Origin: Nematostella vectensis
Taxonomy: Eukaryota > Cnidaria > Anthozoa > Actiniaria > Edwardsiidae
Length of the DNA stretch: 64,000 nt
Direction of reading: 5' to 3'
Assembly (NCBI RefSeq): GCF_932526225.1
Contig: NC_064034.1
Coordinates: 498,501 to 562,500, forward strand
Under the pieces are notes generated by a model. The model was not told where the DNA came from, searched no databases, and saw only the letters and a program-made list of their open reading frames with translations. This document shows positions 52,681-60,603 of this stretch, piece by piece. A program made the position numbers and the translations under genes. Numbering within the stretch: position 1 is the first letter of the stretch; the number at the start of each line of letters is the position of its first letter.

Positions 52681-52968
52681 AGGGGCAGTGTCATGGTAAG
52701 AGCTTTGCAATAGCCCTATGTCCCTGATACAATAAATTTCAGTGAAATTTTAATTCTGACTTATGAGCTTTTGGTACATGTGGGAGACTTAAATTCAAAG
52801 AAAATGACCACAAACTGTCAATAAACATAGTTTTCAATCAAATATTATATTATGTCAACAAGGTATTGACAGCTTTAACAAAAAGTTTAACTGTTTTTAG
52901 CTAAATAAAAAGCTAAGCTTACAATAAACACTGACTCGAGACATGCGCAGTACGATGACGCTGCACCT
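52681..52968. mobile_element. 288-bp TTAA-flanked MITE, unit 3
   Basis: Same element with TTAA at 52677-52680 and 52969-52972; the right TIR reads CGATGACGCTGCACCT. It sits in the same place in each unit, so it inserted before the 2.2-kb unit was amplified. Confidence 0.75.
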
Positions 52969-53515
52969 TTAAAGTGAAATAAAGCTTTACTTAGTCAGCG
53001 CAGACAGTATTGCTGATTTTGTCAATATTCTATGCGATTTTACGAACCCCTTCCCCCTTACGTCTTTAATTGCATTTTTGATTTTTTTAATGGATATTTA
53101 GGCTGGTATGTAGGTTAATAGGCTTCACAAAGAAAAAGAGAATCGCCAAATCCCACTTTATTTATTTTTATTTGTTTTATGATTTTTACATGATATCAAA
53201 ACAACGGTTCCCAAAACGTCTTTTTTCTTCCCTAATGTGATGTCCTGTACACAATAAAAGACAATGCGCCCGTGCGTTACGATGTCACGCACCGACATAG
53301 GCAGCCCCCAAGGTACCCAAGACGCCCAAATAGACCTGTATTTTTTTTCGTCTTATACCTCGGCGAGCTGGCGTAACCGTATTATAGGCCTGGGATCCTG
53401 GTTATTGTCCTCCCCATTAATGCGCGGATCGGAATACCTTGCAAGAGTGTTGTACAGCATATTCGCCGGAAATATCGGTGCTTGGGGCCTTCGGGTTCTT
53501 TACAGCCTTCCGTAA

Positions 53516-54651
53516 TAATAATAATAATAATAATAATTAGTTTATTTTTCACTTTCGCAGTCCATGGACTGAATTACAGTGACGGTCAATTACGCATACA
53601 TATAAATATATAATTAACATATAATTTACATATGATATATTGATAATTCACTCCAAGCCTGAGGTTGCAAACTTTACGCTAACAAAATTTCCGAACCTGT
53701 CGGTTTTGGTTGCTAGAGTGACATGGTCTTTAGGTCTTAAGTTGTAGTGCGAGGACTGGTTAATTATGCGTTTGTGTATTAGGAGATGGAGTGGATTGTC
53801 AGGAGTGACCTTACGGATAAACTTACTGCATGCTATTTTCCTGCGCTCCTCAAGGGTGGGAATACCAGCCTTGGCCAGCGCGTCCGCATAGGGGATAAAT
53901 GGGAATATGATAGCCAAAGCGCGCCTCTGGATCCGCTCCAGATCTTGCGATAAATATTTTGGAAGGTTGGCAAAGACTACGCATGCGTACTCCAGGATAG
54001 AGCGCACGAGACAGCAGTAAATGCTAACAAGGTCCCCTTGTGGGACACGACTCTTCTTGAGTTGCCTTATTGCGTAAAGGCGCCTGTTAGCTTTCTTCAC
54101 TACGTACTCGCAGTGAGCAGCCCATGTCAGATCGTTGGAAATGTACACGCCGAGTAGCTTAAATGATGTCACTTCCTCAATATAGGTGCCACCGGTGGCA
54201 ATGGGTTGAAGCTCGCAGCTATTGTAGTGAAGAAAGCTTACACGCATCTCCTTGCATTTCGTTGGATTAAGTTGCATGTTGTTATTACTGGCAAATTCTT
54301 GAATATCCGACACAATATACCTCATTATTGATGGTGAATTCCTGGGAATAACTTCCATTACTGTAAGGTCGTCGACAAACTTTGCCCTCAAGCTCCATTT
54401 GTCGACAAGCTCGTTCACCATTACAGCAAATAATATAGGCGCTAATTTTGTGCCTTGTGGGATGCCCCCATTAAGCTTTCTAGGTTGAGATTTAAACGTG
54501 CCTATTTGGACAGACTGCGACCTTTCTAATAGGAAAGCAGCAACCCACCTTACTAAGCTAGAGTGCATGTCAGAACAGGATAACTTAGATAGTAATATCT
54601 TATGATCGATTAAGTCGAAGCCCTTTCTGAAATCGGCAAAGCTTTGTCGGC
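53516..54651 (-). mobile_element. 5'-truncated LINE inserted in unit 4
   Basis: About 1.14 kb of sequence absent from the other units interrupts unit 4 between 'cagccttccgtaa' and 'aaaagccttgt'. It is a minus-strand non-LTR retrotransposon, truncated at its 5' end in the reverse-transcriptase domain. After its stop there is a short 3' UTR ending in a (TTA)8 tail (plus-strand (TAA)8, 53513-53536), a tail type known from CR1/L2-like elements. No target duplication longer than about 2 bp is evident. At the 5' junction, TTTGCCGA occurs twice within 18 bp, a small junctional duplication. The insertion postdates at least the duplication that made unit 4. Confidence 0.9.
53648..54651 (-). pseudogene. 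Reverse-transcriptase fragment of the LINE
   Basis: The open frame on the minus strand (340 codons counting the host-derived first ones, from 54670) covers the second half of a LINE ORF2. Motifs in order, numbered in that frame: catalytic region A FADFRKGFDLIDH (about 11-23), motif B GGIPQGTKLAPILF (68-81), the active-site FVDD (98-101) in place of the usual YADD or FADD, then KLLGVYISNDLTW (171-183) and KKANRRLYAIRQLKKS typical of the thumb in CR1/jockey-type elements. The C-terminal portion LEERRKIACSKFIRKV is also familiar from these elements. The endonuclease and RT N-terminus are missing, so it cannot be autonomous. The frame has no stop or frameshift, suggesting a fairly recent insertion. 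Confidence 0.88.
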
Positions 54652-54664
54652 AAAAGCCTTGTAC

Positions 54665-54742
54665 TGCCATACCGATTGGGTAATCCGTATCTATGGTTTC
54701 CTTTTTGTTCTTCAGGCCGGGTTCGATCCCAGGCCAATGGCA
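54665..54742 (+). ncRNA. tRNA-like sequence, copy 4 (next to the LINE insertion)
   Basis: Same 78-nt structure. The LINE inserted 13-14 bp upstream of it. One substitution (ctatgg for gtatgg) lies between the D-arm and T-arm. It is followed by TTTG then a long T-run. Confidence 0.55.
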
Positions 54743-55027
54743 TTTGTTTAATTTTTTTTTTTTTCAATTCTTTTTTCTTACTCAGTGCTAAGCCCCCTCA
54801 ATCCGGCATAGTTTTGCGCAAAAATAATATATATAAAAAAAAAAAACAAAAAAAAAAACAGACCAAAAAAAAGGGAAGCATACATAGAATGCTTAATTGG
54901 TGGAGAAAAGAGGGGTATTAAGGAAATCTAGATTTCTTATTACCATGATGCTAACAAAAGCAGAGGGGAGGGGCACTCTCTTAATACAATATTGCAGTTG
55001 TTACCTATTATTGAATAAGTAGGTAAC

Positions 55028-55837
55028 ATGTCTTTGTTCATCAAACAAGGTCTATTTGTGAGACAAGCAAACTCGAGGAAGAATGTTGAAAGAACAGGTG
55101 AGTGTTAAAAAATATCTGATTAGAAAACTACTGTAGATTCCTTTGCACCTAGATAATAACAAACATCATTTTGTTTGTTATTTAGGAGGAAAGAGACAAG
55201 CTCTACGAGGTCAATGAAAAGTATGTATTACTCTTCTCAATTATACAAGTAGTAAATAATATTTTTTTTAAAACTACTGTAATTCAGTAAGTATAAGTAA
55301 GTAAATCCTAAAACATGTATAACGTACACCACACTAGAAATTCCATGGCTATTGACTGTTTTCCACTCACATGTTTTTACATTTTTAACAAGTATACAAC
55401 TTTATTCTGGTACATCTTGTGGTGACTGTGCCATCTTCAGTGCCACACCCAAAGCACCTGTGCACTCCATCCACCTAAGGGCATCAACTGCACAGATGTT
55501 CCTGATGAATGAGGGTAAAGGCAGGAAAAGGTTCCGCATCACCATGTTTTCATGGGCCCCCATGATTCCGAGTTGGGTGTGGCCCCTTTGGATGTTGACA
55601 TGTCAACCTCACAGCCGCATGAAAGAAATGCCTGATATCGAATGCCCTACAGTGAGTGTTTTGCAGTCAAGATGGTTTCTGTTAGAAGGTAAAAATTTTT
55701 CTAAATAATTGTAATCATAGCTATGGTCACACTGTATATATAGAACTGTAAATGAAAAGAAAGATAAGAAAGAAAAATAAATATATATTTGCAGTCAAAT
55801 TACAGAATTGCATGATAATCTTCAATATATTGAATAA
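55028..55837 (+). pseudogene. Three-exon coiled-coil gene remnant, unit 4
   Basis: Exon a ends at 55097 (with a GTG-to-ATG change in the coiled-coil frame), the microexon is 55186-55220 (GAG-to-GAA, synonymous) and the last exon is 55795-55837. It lies downstream of the LINE insertion, which did not disturb it. Confidence 0.5.
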
Positions 55838-56016
55838 AAGACTGCAAAACCAACATCTGTTGTAGTAGTAATTGGCTATTTTGAGCTGAACCCCCCCCCC
55901 CAAAAAAAAAATAATAAAAAAAAAAATAATAATAATAATAATAAAGCAAACTCAAAATAAAACGAAAAAAACAGAGACCCACCACCACCTATTTTGATTG
56001 GTTTACAGCCTTTTAA

Positions 56017-56304
56017 AGGGGCAGTGTCATGGTAAGAGCTTTGCAATAGCCCTATGTCCCTGATACAATAAATTTCAGTGAAATTTTAATTCTGACTTAT
56101 GAGCTTTTGGTACATGTGGGAGACTTAAATTCAAAGAAAATGACCACAAACTGTCAATAAACATAGTTTTCAATAAAATATTATATTATGTCAACAAGGT
56201 ATTGACAGCATTAACAAAAAGTTCAATTGTTTTTAGCTAAATAAAAAGCTAAGCTTACAATAAACACTGACTCGAGACATGCGCAGTACCATGACGCTGC
56301 ACCT
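56017..56304. mobile_element. 288-bp TTAA-flanked MITE, unit 4
   Basis: Same element with TTAA at 56013-56016 and 56305-56308. The fifth, truncated unit does not reach this far. Confidence 0.75.
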
Positions 56305-56503
56305 TTAAAGTGAAATAAAGCTTTACTTAGTCAGCGCAGACAGTATTGCTGATTTTGTCAATATTCTATACGATTTTACGAACCCCTTCCCCCTTACGTC
56401 TTTAATTGCATTTTTGATTTTTTAAATGGATATTTAGGCCGGTATGTAGGTTAATAGGCTTCACAAAGAAAAAGAGAATCGCCAAATCCCACTTTATTCA
56501 TTT

Positions 56504-56806
56504 TTATTTTTTTTTATGATTTTTACATGATATCAAAACAACGGTTCCCAAAACAACGTCTTTTTTCTTCCCTAATTTGATGTCCTGTACACAATAAAAG
56601 ACAATGCGCCCGTGCGTCACGATGTCACGCACCGACATAGGCAGCCCGCAAGGGACCCAAGACGCCCAAATAGACCTGTATTTTTTTTCATCTTGTATCT
56701 CGGCGAGCTGTGCGTGGCGTAACCGTATTATAGGCCTGGGATCCTGGTTATTGTCCTCCCCATTAATGCGCGGGTCGGAATACCTTGCAAGAGTGTTGTA
56801 CAGCAT
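56504..56806 (-). pseudogene. Minus-strand ORF of the 2.2-kb unit (copy 5), unrecognised
   Basis: This 100-codon ORF is the counterpart of the one at 46545-46856, still open here. It differs by a few substitutions, including W-to-C in the tryptophan-rich middle and a synonymous GTA-to-GTG valine. It lies in the truncated fifth unit, which lacks the downstream coiled-coil exons. Function unknown. Confidence 0.3.
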
Positions 56807-56872
56807 ATTCGCCGGAAATATCGGTGCTTGGGGCCTTCGGGTTCTTTACAGCCTTCCGTAAAAGCCTTGTGC

Positions 56873-56950
56873 TGCCATACCGATTGGGTAATCCGTATGT
56901 ATGGTTTCCTTTTTGTTCTTCAGGCCGGGTTCGATTCCAGGCCAATGGCA
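56873..56950 (+). ncRNA. tRNA-like sequence, copy 5
   Basis: Same 78-nt structure. A C-to-T change in the T-arm gives GGTTCGATTCC, still a good B-box match. Followed immediately by nine T. Confidence 0.55.
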
Positions 56951-57017
56951 TTTTTTTTTCAATTCTTTTTTCTTACTTAGTGCTAAGCCCCCTCAATCCG
57001 GCATAGTTTTGCGCAAA

Positions 57018-57021
<4 letters not shown>

Positions 57022-57081
<60 letters not shown>
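57022..57081. repeat. (TA)n microsatellite, copy 5
   Basis: About 30 TA dinucleotides at the position equivalent to 47082-47154 in the first unit; the intervening three units have short versions. Confidence 0.95.
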
Positions 57082-57085
<4 letters not shown>

Positions 57086-57113
57086 GACCAGAAAAAAGGG
57101 AAGCATACATAGA

Positions 57114-57592
57114 ATGGCATTACGTGATACCGACGTATGATTCTGATATATGATACCATAGAATGAAAAAATGCGCTGGTACCCCCAAGTCCTATACTAC
57201 TCCCGCTATTTTGAGAAATATTTCATAAAATTCATAAAACTGTCCATATATTGCGTAATCGACAAATACTCAGATGCTTTTATTTCTTATGTTTCGACAA
57301 TTGCTTTGTATTTACAATTCAAAATTATAGCGTGTTACAAATTCAGAAGTCACGACTTCTTTATTAAAAAATATCGTACACTTTGGTTATAATTCAGATC
57401 TCCAAGGTCAGAATGTCGGTGAAAATGTTCCCTCTGTCGGCAATAAGAAAAATATCTGAAAGTGTATGAGCGAGATAAACGTGTAGATTATTTTTAGAAT
57501 AAGCTCGCTATTACTCATAAGTGTTTTTTGGTTACCTGTTAATAGACTATCTAGAAGGACTACCAATCACCAGCCTCTAGCCAATCAGACGC
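57114..57592. other. Flank between the 2.2-kb array and the gene, including its probable 3' UTR
   Basis: Starts where the truncated fifth unit breaks off ('agaatgg|cattacgtg') and ends at the stop codon of the minus-strand gene. AT-rich single-copy sequence with no supported gene; the short plus-strand ORF at 57171-57392 has no recognisable feature. Its right half should be the 3' UTR of the gene to the right. Confidence 0.6.
57360..57365 (-). terminator. Candidate poly(A) signal
   Basis: AATAAA on the minus strand, about 230 nt past the stop codon of the last exon. A second AATAAA lies at 57279-57284. Position is plausible; use is unproven. Confidence 0.35.
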
Positions 57593-57733
57593 TTAGCTCG
57601 GCAGCAGCCCGCTCCACATATGGAAGCACATGGCGTTGAGTACACTGTAGATGTGAGACTTGACCGAGTCCTTCGAGTAGAGGGAGGAGGATTCGTTCGG
57701 CTTGCTGTCCTCACGAAACACGACTTGAACATC
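57593..57733 (-). CDS. Last exon, C-terminus and stop
   Basis: Acceptor GTCTCGCAG|GATGTT at 57734-57735; stop TAA at 57593-57595. 141 bp, phase 0, 46 residues beginning DVQVVFREDSKPNESSS and ending in a Cys/Trp-containing MCFHMWSGLLPS. The reading frame is also open upstream of the acceptor, straight through the 39-bp repeat array, so intron retention would give an in-frame extension rather than a stop. Confidence 0.75.
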   Translation of the reverse strand, partial: DVQVVFREDSKPNESSSLYSKDSVKSHIYSVLNAMCFHMWSGLLPS

Positions 57734-57763
57734 CTGCGAGACAACGACAAACTCAAGCAGAAA

Positions 57764-58434
57764 GACAATACGAGATTCATTCACATAACGCTTTAATAGC
57801 TGGGAAACACGAGATTCATTCATGACGCGATTACACGGTATGACAATACAAGATTCATTCATGACACGCTTACATGGTATGACAATACAAGATTCATTCA
57901 CGACACGCTTATATGGTACGGCAATATAAGATTCATTCACGACACGCTTACATGGTATGACAATACAAGATTCATTCATGACACGCTTACATGGTATGAC
58001 AATACAAGATTCATTCATGACACGCTTACATGGTATGACAATACAAGATTCATTCACGACACGCTTATATGGTATGACAATACAAGATTCATTCATGACA
58101 CGCTTACATGGTACGGCAATATAAGATTCATTCATGACGCGATTACACGGTATGACAATACAAGATTCATTCATGACACGCTTACATGGTATGACAATAC
58201 AAGATTCATTCATGACACGCTTATATGGTATGACAATACAAGATTCATTCATGACACGCTTACATGGTACGGCAATACAAGATTTATTCACGACACGCTT
58301 ACATGGTACGGCAATATAAGATTCATTCACGGCACGCTTATATGGTATGACAATACAAGATTCATTCATGACACGCTTACATGGTATGACAATACAAGAT
58401 TCATTGACGACACGCTTACATGGTATGACAATAT
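57764..58434. repeat. 39-bp minisatellite (~17 units) in the last intron
   Basis: Units of 39 bp, consensus 'attcattcatgacacgcttacatggtatgacaatacaag', about 16 well-conserved plus one diverged unit nearest the exon (57772-57810). Variation is confined to a few sites (cattcatgac/cattcacgac, ttacatgg/ttatatgg/ttacacgg, tatgac/tacggc). Being 13 codons long, the array is open on the minus strand for all units as (C/Y)I(V/A)(I/V)P(C/Y)KRV(M/V)NES and runs in frame into the last exon. The plus strand is also open over part of it. Confidence 0.95.
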
Positions 58435-58673
58435 GCAAAGGAGAAGGGATTAGAGTGGGTACATCAAAAGATGGTGAGGACTATCTTTAGAGATTGGCAA
58501 TCATTATGATATCATTGCGTTGGTTCACGCTGAAGGGTCGACCAGAGGTGATGAAAAAAGTAAATAAATAAGTAGCAAGGATAGTAATAAAAAGCTGAAG
58601 AAGGTGAAGTGTGGAGAGAAGGGTAAATATTTAGGGTTGGGAGGTATAGCTGGCCGGGGGTTGGAGTAACGAT

Positions 58674-59220
58674 GGGTTTGTAGTAAACTCACAGTCTTTT
58701 GGGTTTGTAGTAAACTCACAGTCTTTTGGGTCTGTAGTAAACTCACAGTCTTTTGGGTTTGTAGTAAACTCACAGTCTTTTGGGTTTGTAGTAAACTCAC
58801 AGTCTTTTGGGTCTGTAGTAAACTCACAGTCTTTTGGGTTTGTAGTAAACTCACAGTCTTTTGGGTTTGTAGTTAACTCACAGTCTTTAGGGTTTGTAGT
58901 AAACTCACAGTCTTTTGGGTCTGTAGTAAACTCACAGTCTTTTGGGTTTGTAGTAAACTCACAGTCTTTTGGGTTTGTAGTAAACTCACAGTCTTTTGGG
59001 TCTGTAGTAAACTCACAGTCTTTTGGGTTTGTAGTAAACTCATAGTCTTTTGGGTTTGTAGTAAACTCACAGTCTTTTGGGTTTGTAGTAAACTCACAGT
59101 CTTTTGGGTTTGTAGTAAACTCACAGTCTTTTGGGTCTGTAGTAAACTCACAGTCTTTTGGGTTTGTAGTAAACTCACAGTCTTTTGGGTTTGTAGTAAA
59201 CTCACAGTCTTTTGGGTCTG
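58674..59220. repeat. 27-bp minisatellite (20 units) duplicating an exon-intron junction
   Basis: Twenty units of 'gggtttgtagtaaactcacagtctttt' (minus: CAAAAGACT|GTGAGTTTACTACAAACC). The unit nearest the gene is the actual end of exon 5 plus the start of the intron. Nineteen units keep the GTGAGT donor; one (59043) has ATGAGT. On the minus strand the units are open as SLLQTQKTV for the first 12, until a TAA at 58873-58875 formed by one substitution. Confidence 0.96.
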
Positions 59221-59338
59221 TTCGTCCACACTGATGAGCACGAGCATGTCTAGATCTCGAGGGTTGATTAGCGCCAGGTACTGCATGTCGTCACTCGTGA
59301 TTAGGCGGTGAAAGTCTAAGAACTTTGTCATCAGAACT
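59206..59338 (-). CDS. Exon 5 of the visible part, ends at the first of 20 repeated donor units
   Basis: Acceptor GCATCCCCAG|A at 59339-59340; first donor AAGACT|GTGAGT at 59205. 133 bp (1 + 44 codons), leaving in phase 0. Encodes VLMTKFLDFHRLITSDDMQY, then LALINPRDLDMLVLISVDEQ and TQKT. The upstream AG in TTTTTTTAG|GTGGG (about 59393) is an alternative acceptor, but it would not match the phase as simply. The last codons of the exon are part of the 27-bp tandem repeat, so equivalent donors recur every 27 bp downstream. Confidence 0.72.
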
Positions 59339-59598
59339 CTGGGGATGCAAATAAGAGATACATTGAAGGGAGAGGTCTTGCGCACTTGCCCACCTAAAAA
59401 AAATAGGTGGACTGCTCATCCGTGGGGAATCGAGTGAAAATTCAACACAAGTTTGAAAAGGTATGTCTGATGGCTATTTAAAAAGAGAATAGTTTTACTA
59501 ACGTTTCGTCAGTTCACAAACATAGAGTAAACATGACACTTCAACCTTGTGTTAATTTATCTATGATCGAACGACTCGCCACTCATAGCATTAATTGG

Positions 59599-60400
59599 AC
59601 GGGGAGGGTTTATTCTAGGACGGGGAGGGTTTATTCTAGGATGGGGAGGGCCTATTCTAGGATGGGGAGGGTTTATTCTAGGATGGGGAGGGTTTATTCT
59701 AGGACGGGGAGGGTTTATTCTAGGATGGGGAGGGTTTATTTTAGGATGGGGAGGGTTTATTCTAGGACGGGGAGGGTTTATTCTAGGACGGGGAGGGTTT
59801 ATTCTAGGATGGGGAGGGTTTATTTTAGGATGGGGAGGGTTTATTCTAGGACGGGGAGGGTTTATTCTAGAACGGGGAGGGTTTATTCCAGGATGGGGAG
59901 GGTTTATTCTAGGACGGGGAGGGTTTATTCTAGGATAGGGAGGGTTTATTCTAGGACGGGGAGGGTTTATTCTAGAACGGGGAGGGTTTATTCTAGGATG
60001 GGGAGGGTTTATTCTAGGACGGGGAGGGTTTATTATAGGATGGGGAGGGTTAATTCTAGGACAAGGAGGGTTTATTCTAGGATGGGGAGGGTTTATTCTA
60101 GAACGGGGAGGGTTTATTCTAGGATGGGGAGGGTTTATTCTAGGACGGGGAGGGTTTATTATAGGATAGGGAGGGTTAATTCTAGGACAAGGAGGGTTTA
60201 TTCTAGGATGGGGAGGGTTTATTCTAGGACGGGGAGGGTTTATTCTAGGACGGGGAGGGTTTATTCTAGGATGGGGAGGGCTTATTCTAGGATGGGGAGG
60301 GTTTATTCTAGGACGGGGAGGGTTTATTCTAAGACGGGGAGGGCTTATTCTAGGATGGGGAGGGCTTATTCTAGGATGGGGAGGGCATATTCTAGGATGG
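59599..60400. repeat. 21-bp minisatellite (38 units), G-rich on plus strand
   Basis: 38 units of 'acggggagggtttattctagg' in the intron between exons 4 and 5, filling about 71% of it. Variants: acggg/atggg, tttatt/cttatt/ttaatt, ctagg/ccagg. A run of units (from about 60010 to 60100) recurs 126 bp (6 units) later, a higher-order duplication within the array. Plus strand: two G-runs per unit (GGGG-A-GGG). Minus (sense) strand: pyrimidine-rich ACCCTCCCCGTCCTAG, acceptor-like. The long plus-strand ORF over it (59533-60423) is a by-product of the unit length. Confidence 0.95.
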
Positions 60401-60466
60401 CGTTTGCGTTATTTATTTGTTAGAACTAGGGCAAGAGAACAAAGCATGTGAAAATATGTCACGTAC

Positions 60467-60603
60467 TTGAAGAGGCTGAGGTACCACGTGACACTCATGG
60501 ACAACAGGGGGATGAGCTCGTGATCCGTGTCACGCAACGATCTGCACTCCACCACGGAGAGAAGGTGACGGAAGTCCTCAAACGTCAGTCGATTAGTCAT
60601 CAC
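60467..60603 (-). CDS. Exon 4 of the visible part
   Basis: Acceptor CTGTGCAG|GTGATG at 60604-60605 and donor TTCAA|GTACGT at 60466. 137 bp (45 codons + 2). Encodes VMTNRLTFEDFRHLLSVVEC followed by SLRDTDHELIPLLSMSVTWYLSLF, an amphipathic helical segment. Its upstream intron contains a second, similar junction (see 60604-60700). Confidence 0.72.

Larger units (their letters stand above)
46481..57113. repeat. Tandem array of a 2.2-kb composite unit (four full copies plus a partial)
   Basis: Units begin with 'atatttaggccggtatgtagg' at 46481, 48728, 50918, 53094 and 56430, giving lengths of 2,247, 2,190, 2,176, 3,336 (with a LINE insertion of about 1.14 kb) and a truncated ~684-bp fifth copy ending near 57113. 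Each full unit contains an AT-rich head with a decayed minus-strand ORF, a 78-nt tRNA-like sequence, an AT or poly-A microsatellite, three splice-bounded coiled-coil exons with a 118-codon ORF inside the second intron, a C-run / TAA-repeat stretch, and a 288-bp TTAA-flanked MITE. Copies are highly similar, with mostly point changes and microsatellite length differences. Confidence 0.95.

Noticed and set aside
54652-54670. ATG at 54670 as the start of the reverse-transcriptase protein
   Set aside because: It lies in the host repeat (inside the tRNA-like sequence), upstream of the 5'-truncated LINE, so the first six codons are a chance fusion.
58134-58319. Plus-strand ORF in the 39-bp array
   Set aside because: Antisense reading of the minisatellite; no independent evidence.
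58525-58854. Minus-strand ORF covering the distal seven 27-bp units
   Set aside because: It is the part of the array beyond the TAA at 58873 and ends in non-coding-looking sequence; there is no acceptor or start evidence.
59533-60423. 296-codon plus-strand ORF with 38 GRVYSRM-like repeats as a secreted or repeat protein
   Set aside because: It lies in the intron of the minus-strand gene, is composed of the 21-bp minisatellite, and is open only because 21 is a multiple of 3. No exon, signal or conserved flank supports it.
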